This document shows positions 8,434 through 16,872 of a DNA stretch of 64,000 nt, piece by piece; position 1 is the stretch's first letter; every line of letters begins with the position of its first letter. Source of the stretch: Pyxidicoccus parkwaysis. Lineage in GTDB: Bacteria > Myxococcota > Myxococcia > Myxococcales > Myxococcaceae. The stretch lies in contig NZ_CP071090.1 of the NCBI RefSeq assembly GCF_017301735.1, forward strand, positions 12,693,001-12,757,000, given 5' to 3'. The notes below the pieces were generated by a model. The model was given only the letters and a program-made list of their open reading frames with translations. It was not told the DNA's origin and searched no databases. The position numbers were made by a program, and so were the translations under genes.

Positions 8434-9101
8434 GCGTGGAACACCGGGCGCTGCGCGAGGCGATGATTGCCACCGCCCGGAGGATGAACACGGCGGGGCT
8501 CAACCAGGGCACCTCCGGCAACCTGAGCGTGCGGGTGGAGGAAGGCTTCCTGCTCACCCCCACCGGTATGGAGTACGACGCGCTGGTGCCGGAGGACATC
8601 GTCCTCATGCGCTTCGACGGGAGCCACGAGGGACGGCGCCGTCCGTCCTCGGAGTGGCAGCTCCACCGGGACATCCTGCAAGCGCGCCCGGAGGCGGGAG
8701 CCATCCTTCACGCGCACTCCATGTTCTGCACCACGCTGGCGTGCCTGCGCCGGGGCATCCCGGCGTTCCACTACATGATTTCGGCGGCGGGCGGCTCGGA
8801 CGTGCGCTGCGCGCCGTACGCCACCTTCGGCACGGCGGAGCTGGCGAAGAGCGCGCTGGAGGCGCTGGAGGGGCGCAAGGCGTGCCTGCTGGCCAACCAC
8901 GGCATGCTCGCGCTGGGGAAGGACTTGCCGGCCGCCTTCAAGCTGGCGGTGGAGGTGGAGACGCTCGCGGCCATGTACTGGCGCGCGCTCCAGGTGGGCG
9001 AGCCCTTCATCCTCGACGACGCGGAGATGGAGCGCGTCATCGAGAAGTTCAAGACGTACGGGCAGCAGCCCGGCCTCGGCTCCGGCTCCGGCGAGAAGTA
9101 G
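8430..9101 (+). CDS. Class II aldolase, FucA-like (candidate Ald2 of a DHAP shunt)
   Basis: A 223-aa aldolase/adducin-fold protein closer to L-fuculose-phosphate aldolase than to MtnB. TSGNLSVR near residue 30 binds phosphate, SSEWQLHRDIL near 75 holds the catalytic Glu, LHAHSMFCTTLA near 93 supplies two zinc His and LANHGMLALGKD near 155 the third. It starts at GTG 8430, overlapping the mtnA stop. In organisms with a methylthioribose/5-deoxyribose DHAP shunt, a class II aldolase beside mtnA cleaves (methylthio- or deoxy-)ribulose-1-phosphate to DHAP and an aldehyde. That role is inferred here from position; a plain sugar-phosphate aldolase is the alternative. Confidence 0.85.
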   Translation: MSVEHRALREAMIATARRMNTAGLNQGTSGNLSVRVEEGFLLTPTGMEYDALVPEDIVLMRFDGSHEGRRRPSSEWQLHRDILQARPEAGAILHAHSMFCTTLACLRRGIPAFHYMISAAGGSDVRCAPYATFGTAELAKSALEALEGRKACLLANHGMLALGKDLPAAFKLAVEVETLAAMYWRALQVGEPFILDDAEMERVIEKFKTYGQQPGLGSGSGEK

Positions 9102-9149
9102 GCCTCACGCCGAGTGCCGCTCATGCCCGCGCCGCCGGGCGTGCGAGGC
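9102..9149 (+). terminator. Possible bidirectional terminator
   Basis: GCCTC...CGC just after the aldolase stop can pair with GCG...GAGGC just before the end of the convergent phosphoesterase gene. The stem is interrupted and has no T-run, so this is weak. Its position in the only gap between converging genes is the main support. Confidence 0.3.
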
Positions 9150-10331
9150 TCACACCGAGCGCAGGGTGAGAATCGTCACCTCGGTGGGCACGCCAATGCG
9201 GAAGGGCATCCAGTGTCCGGTGCCGCCGGACACGTAGAGCTGGTGGTCTCCCTGCCGGTAGCGGCCGAGCATGTACTTGAAGACGAACCCCAGCGCCGGC
9301 ACGCCGAGGAAGGCCACCTGTCCGCCGTGCGTGTGCCCGGCGAGCGTGAGCCGCGCGCCACGCTCGGCCGCGTGCGGGAAGAAGTCCGGGTGGTGCGAGA
9401 GGCACAGCAGCACCTCGTCCGGTGAGGCATCGCGGAAGGACTGCTCCGCGGACTGCAACATGCGCTCGGCCTTCACGCGGTGGCTGCGGCCGGACATGGG
9501 GTAGTCCACGCCGACGACGCGCACCCGCTGGCCCTCGTGCTCGAAGGCGTGGGACGCGTCCACCAGCAGGCGCACCGGGGCGCCGCTCGCCTCCAATCCA
9601 GCATAGGCGCGGCGGACGGCATTCAATCCGCGCCAGTGCTCGTGGTTGCCGAGCACCGCCAGCATGCCGTGGCGCGCCTTGCACTCGGAGAGCGCGGCCA
9701 TGGTTCCGTCGAGCTGGTCCAGGTCATCGATGAGGTCGCCCGTCATCACCTGGAGGTCCACCCTCGCATCGTTCATCGCCTGCACCGCGCTGCGCAGGTA
9801 CTCGGTGTCGATGAAGGTGCCCACGTGGACGTCGGTAATCTGGCCGATGCGGAAGCCGTCCAGCGCCTTGGGCAGGCCGGGCAGCCGCACCTCCATCGGG
9901 CGCACCTGGAAGCCGGACACGCCACTGGCGAGCCCCACCGAGCTCGTCGTCGCCGCCAGCACCGGCACCGCGCGGCCCACGTTCGTCAGCAGCCTGCGGC
10001 GGCCCAGGTTGACGTCCGGCGCGGGAGCGGTGGTGCGCTTCGCGCCACGTCGCTCCACCCAGGCGCGCACCAGCACGACGGGTGTCCCGAAGAGGGCCAC
10101 CATGAGCGCGGTGAGCGCCCAGCCCATGGCGAACACGCGGAAGGGGGCGGCGTCCAGGAGCACACCGGTCTGAAGGCCCGGCAGCGCCGCGAAGGCCATG
10201 ATGACGAGCGACAGCACCGCTCCGGTGATGAAGACGCCCAGCCGCCACCTCCGGAGCAGGCCGGGCCAGAGCGAGCGCAGCACGGCCCAGGCCGCCACGT
10301 TGACCCCGAGAATCAGCAGCAGCCTGCCCAT
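9150..10331 (-). CDS. Membrane-anchored metallophosphoesterase (YaeI/YkuE type)
   Basis: A 393-aa protein. The first 110 residues contain three to four hydrophobic segments (LLLILGVNVAAWAVL; VFITGAVLSLVIMAFAALPG; ALTALMVALFGTPVVLV). A calcineurin-like phosphoesterase domain follows from about residue 165, with ITDVHVG, TGDLIDD, LGNHEHW, LSHHPD and LAGHTHGG, the full set of metal-ligand blocks. Homologues such as YkuE and YaeI are linked to lipid head-group hydrolysis, but the substrate cannot be read here. GGGAG 8 bases upstream supports ATG 10331. Confidence 0.9.
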   Translation of the reverse strand: MGRLLLILGVNVAAWAVLRSLWPGLLRRWRLGVFITGAVLSLVIMAFAALPGLQTGVLLDAAPFRVFAMGWALTALMVALFGTPVVLVRAWVERRGAKRTTAPAPDVNLGRRRLLTNVGRAVPVLAATTSSVGLASGVSGFQVRPMEVRLPGLPKALDGFRIGQITDVHVGTFIDTEYLRSAVQAMNDARVDLQVMTGDLIDDLDQLDGTMAALSECKARHGMLAVLGNHEHWRGLNAVRRAYAGLEASGAPVRLLVDASHAFEHEGQRVRVVGVDYPMSGRSHRVKAERMLQSAEQSFRDASPDEVLLCLSHHPDFFPHAAERGARLTLAGHTHGGQVAFLGVPALGFVFKYMLGRYRQGDHQLYVSGGTGHWMPFRIGVPTEVTILTLRSV

Positions 10332-10519
10332 CTACGATGCTCCCTTGCGGTTGGAGCGGGCAGTCATAGCGGGGCGATGCGGACGGCGCCGTGAGAATGC
10401 AGCGAGCGGGGACGCTGGAGCCATGAGCGGGCGGAAAGCGGCGGTGACCGGTCGGAGGGATGCCTCCTGTCCGGCCGTGCCATTCCTACGCGCGGCGGGA
10501 GTGGCTCATTCCCCAGCCG

Positions 10520-11053
10520 TCACCCGCGGCCAGGGCTGGCCATGCGCAGGTGTGCGTGCAGCGTCTCCGTGCGGAGGTAGAGGAACTGCGCGTCGCCGAA
10601 GGACAGCGCGTCACCGTCGTTGAGCATGCGCTCCTGCTCGGCGGTCAGGGCCTGGGCGTTGACCCAGGTGCCGTTCATGGAGCCCTCGTCCCGCACGGAG
10701 CAGTCATGGGCCTCCGCGTGCCAGCGCAGCGTCGCGTGGAGCTTGGATACGGACGGGTCCGGCACCACCAGCGTGCAGCCCTCGATGCGGCCCACGGTGA
10801 AGGACTGCCCGTCCGCCTCGGGGCGGAGGAAGTGGACCTCCAGCGCGTCGAAGCCGCGCAGCATGACGAAGAGCCGGTCCACCAGCCGGCTGCGGTGGGC
10901 CATGCCCACGGTGCGTGCCTCGCCCAGCCGCATGGCCACCTGCTGGAAGACGGGCTCGGGGGGCTGCTGCACGAGGACCACGGGGCCGGAGGCCTCGAGG
11001 AAGGCTTCCAGCGTTGCCAGGGCGAACGGGCGAAGTTGCTTCACGGACGGCAT
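10520..11053 (-). CDS. FHA-domain protein
   Basis: A 177-aa protein with a forkhead-associated domain over about residues 80-165. FTVGRIEGCTLVVPDPSVSK provides the phosphopeptide-binding Gly-Arg and Ser, followed by LHATL and DEGSMNGTWVNAQ, a canonical FHA core. FHA domains bind phosphothreonine, which suits myxobacteria with their many Ser/Thr kinases; no kinase is adjacent. The N-terminal 75 residues have no recognised domain. It is divergent from the next hydrolase gene. Confidence 0.92.
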   Translation of the reverse strand: MPSVKQLRPFALATLEAFLEASGPVVLVQQPPEPVFQQVAMRLGEARTVGMAHRSRLVDRLFVMLRGFDALEVHFLRPEADGQSFTVGRIEGCTLVVPDPSVSKLHATLRWHAEAHDCSVRDEGSMNGTWVNAQALTAEQERMLNDGDALSFGDAQFLYLRTETLHAHLRMASPGRG

Positions 11054-11124
11054 GGTGGGGCGGACGTTACCCCGAGCCCGCGTGTCCTTGCCCCCTCTGG
11101 TGCAGGCGCCGTATGGAGTCCGTC

Positions 11125-12099
11125 ATGTCCCGGACTTCCTTGCCCCTTCCCACCTATGCGGCCCATGAGCAGGGCTGGCGCCATGCGCAGGAGTTGTTGC
11201 CTCAAGCCCTTCGCCTCGGTGGGGCCGGGATGCCGATGCCGGAGGAGGAGTGGCGGGACGTGGGCGCCTTCCGCGTCCACCTGGACTGCTGGCGAAGGCC
11301 GGAGGCGCCGGCCTCGGTGGTGGTGGTGCACGGAGGTGGAGGCAACGGGCGGCTGCTCTCGCCCTTCGGCGCGATGCTCGCGGGGCTCGGTTATGAAGTC
11401 GTGGCGCCGGACCTGCCGGGTTATGGGTTGACGCGGGTGGAGCACAAGCGCGCGCTCGTCTACGAGGACTGGCGGGACACGCTGTCCGCGGTGCTGCAGG
11501 CGGAGGCCGGCCGCTCGAAGCGCCCGCTCGTGGTGTTCGGCGCGAGCATGGGCGGGATGCTGGCGTACGACGTGACGGTGCGCACGCGCATCCCCGCCGG
11601 ACTGGTGGCGACGTGCTTCCTGTCACCGCGAGACGCGGAGGTGCGCCGCCGCATGGTGCGCTGGCCGTGGATGGCGGGGCTCTCGGGGCCGATGCTGACG
11701 GCGCTGCCGTTCCTCACGGACTCGCTGCCGGTGCCCATGCGGCTGGCGGGGAACATGATGGCCATCGCCAATTCTGCGGAGTTGTCGCGCGCCATCGCGA
11801 AGGACCCGCTCGCGGGAGGGACGTGGATGCCGGCGCGCTTCCTGCGCACGTTCCTTGAGTCGGAGCCACTGGTGCCGCCGGAGTCCTTCGACGTGTGCCC
11901 CGTCCTGATGACCCACCCGGCCGAGGACCGGTGGACGCACGTCTCCGTGTCCCAGCCGTTCTTCGACCAGCTGCGCGTGCCGAAGCGGCAGGTGATGCTG
12001 GAGAACGCGGGCCACTTTCCGGTGGAGGAGCCCGGCGTGTCGCAGCTCCGTGATGCCATGCACGACTTTTTGCGTGAGCGGGCCGCGTCGCTCCGGTGA
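11125..12099 (+). CDS. Alpha/beta hydrolase
   Basis: A 324-aa soluble alpha/beta-hydrolase. VVVVHGGGGNGRL near residue 70 is the oxyanion region, APDLPGYG near 103, FGASMGGMLAYD near 143 has the nucleophile Ser, HPAEDRWTHVS near 270 carries the Asp, and ENAGHFPVEEPG near 300 the His. ATG 11125 is preferred over ATG 11113 because GGAG ends 6 bases before it. No signal peptide is visible. Substrate is not predictable from sequence. Confidence 0.87.
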   Translation: MSRTSLPLPTYAAHEQGWRHAQELLPQALRLGGAGMPMPEEEWRDVGAFRVHLDCWRRPEAPASVVVVHGGGGNGRLLSPFGAMLAGLGYEVVAPDLPGYGLTRVEHKRALVYEDWRDTLSAVLQAEAGRSKRPLVVFGASMGGMLAYDVTVRTRIPAGLVATCFLSPRDAEVRRRMVRWPWMAGLSGPMLTALPFLTDSLPVPMRLAGNMMAIANSAELSRAIAKDPLAGGTWMPARFLRTFLESEPLVPPESFDVCPVLMTHPAEDRWTHVSVSQPFFDQLRVPKRQVMLENAGHFPVEEPGVSQLRDAMHDFLRERAASLR

Positions 12100-12417
12100 G
12101 CGACCGCGTGCGGACGTAGGGGAGACGTGAAAGTCTTTGCACGGGCCGTGTGTGCCTTTGCATGGCGCGTCGCGTCGGGTGAATCCGTGCCGCGTGAGTG
12201 CTTCCCACGGCGGTTCCGGTCTGTAACATCCGCGTGACGCGAGCGTCTCCGTCATGGCTACCCGAGGAGTGCATGCGCTTACCGGGGCCGGGCGATGGCC
12301 GTCCGGGCGGAGCGTCGTGAGGCCCTGGGAGGGCCGGGTGGCCGTCGTGAAGTCCTGTGTCCGGGGGGAGGCTTCAGGAGCGCCCACCGCCGTGCTGACA
12401 ACAGGAACGAGCGATAC
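12100..12417 (+). promoter_or_regulatory. 318-base gap upstream of the large lipoprotein gene
   Basis: No convincing gene is seen. It likely holds the promoter of the 12418 gene. Two copies of CTTTGCA lie 21 bases apart (12135 and 12156), flanking CACGGGCCGTG, a spacing of two helical turns that could suit a regulator. No firm -35/-10 pair could be picked. Confidence 0.3.
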
Positions 12418-14535
12418 ATGAGGGAGCAGAGGCGGAGGTACAGCGCACTGGCGCTGGTGGCGATGCTGCTGGTGGTGCCCGCGTGCTCGGACGACTCGGA
12501 GGAAGAGCCCCGGCAGGACGCAGGCACCCAGGTGCCGGACGCGGGACGCCCTGACTCGGGCACTGCCGACGTGGGAGACTCGGGCACGCCCGAGGACGAC
12601 GCGGGCACGCCGGATGCGGGCGATGACGCGGGAACGCCGGACGCGGGCGACGACGCGGGCACGCAGCTTCCGCCGCTGCAGGTGAAACCGGGCTGCAACC
12701 CGATTGCGGCGGAGTACGACTGCCTCCTGCCGTTCCCCTCGAACTACTTCCTCGCGGAGGACGCGATGCTGCCCTCGGGGCACCGCGTGAAGCTCACCGA
12801 GGCGGCGAAGCTGAAGATGCCGGACGGCGGCTCGTTCGACTTCACGGACCTGCACCCGGCGGACGGCTGGTCGCATGGGACGCAGATACTCGCGCTCTTC
12901 CCGGGCGGCGTGGATACGGCGAACCTTCCCTCGCTGACGAACCCCACGAGGGCGACCACCGGGAGCACGGTGCTGCTCGAATGGGGGGGAAGTGAGGGCA
13001 TGCTCCACTTCGCGGAGCTGGACCCGCGCGCTCCGAGCGACGCCCGCCGCGCGCTGTTCATCCGGCCGCTCGTGAAGCTGCGCAACGGAAAGCGCTACAT
13101 CGTCGCGCTGCGAGGGCTGAAGGCGAAGGACGGCACGCCGGTGCCCGTGCCCGAGGGCTTCCGCCGCATCCGCGACCGGCAGACGGCGGGAGACCCGCTC
13201 CTGGCGCCCATCGCCGCGCACTACGAGGACAATATCTTCCCGACGCTCGCCGCCGCGGGCATCCCCCGCGCCGAGCTTCAGCTCGCCTGGGACTTCACCA
13301 CCGAGTCGGAGGAGAACGTCACCCGCGACATGCTCGACGTGCGGCGCCTGACGATGGAAGCGGTGCAGGCCACGCCGCCCGTCGTCACGGTGACGGAGGT
13401 GAAGGATGACGTGGATGCGAATGTCGCCCGCCGCATCAAGGGGACGGTTCGCGTGCCCCTCTTCCTGGAGAGCACCCAGCCGGGGGCGCTGCTGGCCCGG
13501 GACTCGGCGGGGCGCGTGCGGCGCAACGGAGACGCGGAGGTGCCCTTCACGCTGCAGATTCCCCGGAGCGTCTGGGGACAGGGCGTGGCGCCGACCCGCC
13601 TCATCCAGTACGGACACGGCTTCTTCGGCAGCCAGGCCGAGGCGGACGGCTCCTTCGTCCGGCCCTTCATCCAGGCGACGAAGTCCGTGGTGCTGACGGT
13701 GGACTGGTGGGGCATGTCCAACGTGGACGCGCCGGGCGTCCTCCAGGCGATGGGGAGCAACCCCGCGCAGACGCTGCGTTTCACGGACCGCGTGCACCAA
13801 GGCATGGCGAACCAGCTTGCCGTCGCATACGCCGCGTACACCACATTCAAACAGGTGCCCGAGCTCTGGGACAACGGCGTGTTCGTCTATAGCCAGAGCG
13901 CGATCTACTTCTACGGCATCAGCCAGGGGCACATCCTGGGCGGGACGTACCTGGCGCTCTCGCAGCAAATCGAGCGGGCCGTGCTGAGCGTGGGCGGGGC
14001 GAACTTCTCGCTGATGATGTTCCGCGCGAAGCCCTTCGCGCCGTTCCTCAGCGCCATCGCCCAGACGGTGCCGGACGCGCTGGACCAGCAGAAGTTCGCC
14101 GCGCTGACGCAGACGAGCTTCGACCGCATCGACCCGCTGACCTATGGGCCGCACGTGCTGTTGGACCCGTATCCGGGAACGTCGCTCCGCTACGTGCTGG
14201 CGCAGTACGGGCTGGGAGACGCGCAGGTGCCCAACGTAGCCACCGAGCTGCACGCGCGGGTGATGGGGCTCGAGGAGCAGCTCCCCGCGACGTGGCGCGT
14301 GCCGATGCTGGCCGCGGATGAGGGGACACTCGTCGGCTCGGGTCTGGTGCAGTTCGACTTCGGGCTGCCGGCGCCGCTGCCGGGGACGGTGGCGGACCTG
14401 CCGGCGCAGGACAACGCCGTGCACGAGGGTGTGCGCCGTGACGACGAGGGCCGGGCGCAGGTGGACCGCTTCCTTAGGCCCCAGGGGCGGATTGAGAACA
14501 CGTGCGGGGGCGCCATCTGCCAGGGCGGCAACTGA
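12418..14535 (+). CDS. Large lipoprotein, alpha/beta-hydrolase-like
   Basis: A 705-aa predicted lipoprotein: ALALVAMLLVVPACSDDSEE gives the lipobox at Cys20-22. Residues 25-85 are a low-complexity Asp-Ala-Gly/Thr-Pro linker made partly of a 9-residue repeat (DAGTPDAGD). The globular part begins at LPPLQVKPGCNPI. RLIQYGHGFFGSQ near residue 400 and YGISQGHILGG near 500 look like the oxyanion and nucleophile-elbow motifs of an alpha/beta hydrolase. The linker is the kind myxobacteria use to space lipoproteins from the membrane. A hairpin terminator follows. Function is otherwise unknown. Confidence 0.8.
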   Translation: MREQRRRYSALALVAMLLVVPACSDDSEEEPRQDAGTQVPDAGRPDSGTADVGDSGTPEDDAGTPDAGDDAGTPDAGDDAGTQLPPLQVKPGCNPIAAEYDCLLPFPSNYFLAEDAMLPSGHRVKLTEAAKLKMPDGGSFDFTDLHPADGWSHGTQILALFPGGVDTANLPSLTNPTRATTGSTVLLEWGGSEGMLHFAELDPRAPSDARRALFIRPLVKLRNGKRYIVALRGLKAKDGTPVPVPEGFRRIRDRQTAGDPLLAPIAAHYEDNIFPTLAAAGIPRAELQLAWDFTTESEENVTRDMLDVRRLTMEAVQATPPVVTVTEVKDDVDANVARRIKGTVRVPLFLESTQPGALLARDSAGRVRRNGDAEVPFTLQIPRSVWGQGVAPTRLIQYGHGFFGSQAEADGSFVRPFIQATKSVVLTVDWWGMSNVDAPGVLQAMGSNPAQTLRFTDRVHQGMANQLAVAYAAYTTFKQVPELWDNGVFVYSQSAIYFYGISQGHILGGTYLALSQQIERAVLSVGGANFSLMMFRAKPFAPFLSAIAQTVPDALDQQKFAALTQTSFDRIDPLTYGPHVLLDPYPGTSLRYVLAQYGLGDAQVPNVATELHARVMGLEEQLPATWRVPMLAADEGTLVGSGLVQFDFGLPAPLPGTVADLPAQDNAVHEGVRRDDEGRAQVDRFLRPQGRIENTCGGAICQGGN
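12598..12663 (+). repeat. 27-bp tandem repeat coding for DAGTPDAGD
   Basis: Two full units (12598-12624 and 12625-12651) and a partial third (12652-12663) encode Asp-Ala-Gly-Thr-Pro-Asp-Ala-Gly-Asp in the lipoprotein linker. Units differ by a few third-position bases. Unit number could vary between strains by slippage. Confidence 0.85.
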
Positions 14536-14547
14536 CGTGAGGGCCGG

Positions 14548-14580
14548 AGCCGAGCGCCGGGAGGACACCGGCGCTCGGCT
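14548..14580 (+). terminator. Rho-independent-type hairpin
   Basis: AGCCGAGCGCCGG (14548-14560) and CCGGCGCTCGGCT (14568-14580) form a perfect 13-bp stem with a 7-base loop, 13 bases after the stop at 14535, followed by TCTCCCC. The T-run is weak, as is common at high G+C. Confidence 0.72.
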
Positions 14581-14630
14581 TCTCCCCTGAGGCCGGCGGG
14601 GCCCTGGTATACGAGGGGCCCTGCACGGCC

Positions 14631-15509
14631 ATGATTGATTACAACCCGAAGGACTGGTTCACGTTCATCTTCCGGTTCCACCAGGCGGACACGTTCCGGA
14701 AGCTGCTGCCGATGATTGTCGTCATCAGTGTGTATTCGGGCCTGGTGGCGTGGCTGGAAGCCGAGGTGTGGGAGCTGCCGGACACCAGCCGCGTGAAGAA
14801 CGTCTCGATGCTGCACAGCCTGCTGGGGTTCGTGCTGTCACTGCTGCTCGCCTTCCGTTCCAACAGCGCGTACGACCGGTGGTGGGAAGGGCGGAAGCTG
14901 TGGGGCTCGCTGGTGAACAACAGCCGGAACTTCGCCCTGAAGCTGAGTGCGCTGCTGCCCGCGGAGGATGGTGAGAGCCGGCGGCTGTTCCGGGCGATGA
15001 TTCCCAACTACGCCTTCGCGCTGAAGAACCACCTCCAGGGCCAGTACCGTCCGGAGGAACTGGTGGCGGCGGGGGGCTTCGAGCTCCAGCAGCTTGATGC
15101 GAGCAAGCACGTGCCGAACCAGCTCGCGGCCGTGCTGGTGCGCAAGACGTATGAGCTGCAGAAGCAGGGCGTGCTGACAGGGGAGCAGCTGCTGTCGGTG
15201 AGCGCGGAGCTTCAGTCGTTCACGGATGTCTGTGGAGCGTGTGAGCGCATCCTCAACACGCCGGTGCCGTTCTCGTACTCGGTGTTCCTGAAGAAGTTCA
15301 TCTTCTTCTATGTGATGACGCTGCCCTTCGGCCTGGCGTTCAACCTGGGCTACTACGTCATCCCGGCGGTGGCCTTCACGTTCTACGTGCTGGCGTCGAT
15401 GGAGCTCATCGCGGAGGAAATCGAGAACCCCTTCGGCACGGATGCGAACGACCTGCCCACGGACCGCATCAGCGCGAACATCCGCCGGCACGTCGAGGAA
15501 ATCCTCTGA
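14631..15509 (+). CDS. Bestrophin-like anion channel (UPF0187/YneE family)
   Basis: A 292-aa membrane protein. Hydrophobic segments lie at about residues 24-45, 60-80, 220-240 and 245-265. LAFRSNSAYDRWWEGRKLWG near residue 78 and EEIENPFGTDANDLP near 268 are the two hallmark motifs of bacterial bestrophin homologues, which form pentameric channels in the inner membrane. ATG 14631 places the typical short cytoplasmic start before the first membrane segment. No partner gene is evident. Confidence 0.92.
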   Translation: MIDYNPKDWFTFIFRFHQADTFRKLLPMIVVISVYSGLVAWLEAEVWELPDTSRVKNVSMLHSLLGFVLSLLLAFRSNSAYDRWWEGRKLWGSLVNNSRNFALKLSALLPAEDGESRRLFRAMIPNYAFALKNHLQGQYRPEELVAAGGFELQQLDASKHVPNQLAAVLVRKTYELQKQGVLTGEQLLSVSAELQSFTDVCGACERILNTPVPFSYSVFLKKFIFFYVMTLPFGLAFNLGYYVIPAVAFTFYVLASMELIAEEIENPFGTDANDLPTDRISANIRRHVEEIL

Positions 15510-15575
15510 GGGGTTGATGCGCCGGTGTCAGAAGCCCGAGGTGCGTGGCGTCCGCGCCGCGAAGGAGGGATGTCC

Positions 15576-16127
15576 ATGTCAGTCCCGGAGTTCGCGAAGG
15601 TGGAGAGCCCGAGGCTCGTGCTGAGGCGGCTGCGAGCGGAAGATTCGGAAGCGCTGGTAACCTACCGCGGAGACCCCGAGGTGGCGCGGTACCAGAGCTG
15701 GAGTGACTACGACGCGGAGCGGGGACGCCACCTCATCGAGTCGATGCACGGGCGGCAGCCAGGAGAGCCCGGCTGGTTCCAGTTCGCGATTGCGCTGAAG
15801 GACACGGACGCGCTGGTGGGTGACTGCGCGCTGCGGACGGATGAGGACCCACGTCAGGGCGAGATTGGCTTCACGCTGTCCCGTCAGCACCAGGGAAGGG
15901 GACTGGGCACGGAGGCGGTGAAGGCCCTGCTGGGCTACGCGTTCGGTGCGCTGGAGATGCACCGGGTCATCGCCGTGACGGACGCGAAGAACACCGCCGC
16001 CGCCAAGGTGCTGGAGCACGTGGGCATGCGCCGTGAAGGGCACTTCCTGGAGAACACCTTCTTCAAGGGCGCCTGGGGCGATGAGTTTCTGTACGCGATG
16101 CTCGGCCGAGAGTGGGCGAAGCGCTGA
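15576..16127 (+). CDS. GNAT N-acetyltransferase (RimJ/RimL type)
   Basis: A 183-aa GNAT protein beginning MSVPEFAKVESPRLVLRRL, the usual start of RimJ/RimL-like enzymes. DALVGDCALR, GEIGFTLSRQHQGRGLGTEA (acetyl-CoA loop QGRGLG), HRVIAVTDAKNTAAAKVLEH and GMRREGHFLEN are the ordered family motifs. ATG 15576 is favoured by AAGGAGGG at 15562-15569, 6 bases upstream; in-frame ATGs at 15525 and 15570 are less well placed. It may acetylate a protein N-terminus or a small molecule. Confidence 0.9.
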   Translation: MSVPEFAKVESPRLVLRRLRAEDSEALVTYRGDPEVARYQSWSDYDAERGRHLIESMHGRQPGEPGWFQFAIALKDTDALVGDCALRTDEDPRQGEIGFTLSRQHQGRGLGTEAVKALLGYAFGALEMHRVIAVTDAKNTAAAKVLEHVGMRREGHFLENTFFKGAWGDEFLYAMLGREWAKR

Positions 16128-16356
16128 GCGGGCCCGTTGACCGTTCGACAGCGATTCCTTCACGAGGTGCGGAAGGTTTCAGCGTTGATGGTTGCGGGCC
16201 CATGAGGCCGTATCGCTACTGAGGTGCTGTAACAACAGACCACACAAACTCCTGGCGACAACCCACGAGGCGGCTCTCCACGATGGCGGGTGAGCGGGGC
16301 CGGCTGCATTTAGGCGGCGGAGTCCGGTCGGGGGCTCCATCACCCAGGAGAAGAAC

Positions 16357-16707
16357 ATGAAGACGCTATCGTTGGTCGTGGCAGCGGGGTTGTCGCTGGG
16401 GCTGCTCGCGGGTTGCGGTCCGCAGGACGCACAGACGGTGGAGTCGGAGGCCACGCAGGGGCCTCGCTACGTCGCCACGCGCGCTGACGGCAGCCTCGTG
16501 ACGATTCGGGACGCCACGGGAGAGAATCTGGCGAGCGCCCAGGCCATCGACGGTGAGCGCTCCGTCGAGGCCCAGGGCTGCTGGGTGACGCTCCAGTGGT
16601 GCTCGGAGCCGGGCACGGGAGACGCCGTCTGTACGCAGAACGGCCAGTGCACGCTCCAGCAGTTCGTCTCCGCGTGCCTGTCGCTGATTGATGAGATCTG
16701 CGGGTAG
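16357..16707 (+). CDS. Small lipoprotein
   Basis: A 116-aa predicted lipoprotein: MKTLSLVVAAGLSLGLLAGC with lipobox LAGC at residues 17-20. The C-terminal half has six cysteines (QGCW, QWCSEP, AVCTQ, GQCTL, SACLS, EICG), suggesting disulfides after export. AGGAGAAGAAC lies directly before the ATG. Monocistronic, followed by a strong hairpin. I recognise no family. Confidence 0.8.
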   Translation: MKTLSLVVAAGLSLGLLAGCGPQDAQTVESEATQGPRYVATRADGSLVTIRDATGENLASAQAIDGERSVEAQGCWVTLQWCSEPGTGDAVCTQNGQCTLQQFVSACLSLIDEICG

Positions 16708-16734
16708 CTGCTGCGGAGCTATCTCTGGTGGAAC

Positions 16735-16762
16735 CCGGCCCCTCGAATCCGTGAGGGGCCGG
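16735..16762 (+). terminator. Rho-independent-type hairpin
   Basis: CCGGCCCCTC (16735-16744) and GAGGGGCCGG (16753-16762) form a perfect 10-bp stem with an 8-base loop, 27 bases after the small lipoprotein stop, followed by TCTCC. It separates the lipoprotein from the AT-richer gene that follows. Confidence 0.75.
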
Positions 16763-16808
16763 TCTCCAATGGGCGTTCAAGTCAAGATTGCCGGGTTGGC
16801 GCCACGAC

Positions 16809-16850
16809 AAAGGAGCATACAATGCAAGCCGGCTAGCTGGCAGCCCTGAG
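16809..16850 (+). other. Minimal leader ORF with strong ribosome-binding site
   Basis: AAAGGAG (16809-16815) precedes ATG 16822, which opens a 4-codon frame (Met-Gln-Ala-Gly-stop, 16822-16836) 36 bases before the STAND gene start. GCCGGC and GCTGGC around the stop can pair as a small hairpin. It could be a leader peptide or the relic of an older start. Confidence 0.3.
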
Positions 16851-16872
16851 TGAAAAGCCAAAGGGGACGGCT

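Noticed and set aside
8430..9101. Second mtnB copy
   Set aside because: The residue pattern around the catalytic Glu and His is FucA-like and a bona fide mtnB starts the operon.
11623..14568. 981-codon open frame on the minus strand
   Set aside because: It mirrors the large lipoprotein gene. Its translation is Arg/His/Leu-rich without motifs, typical of a high-G+C shadow frame.
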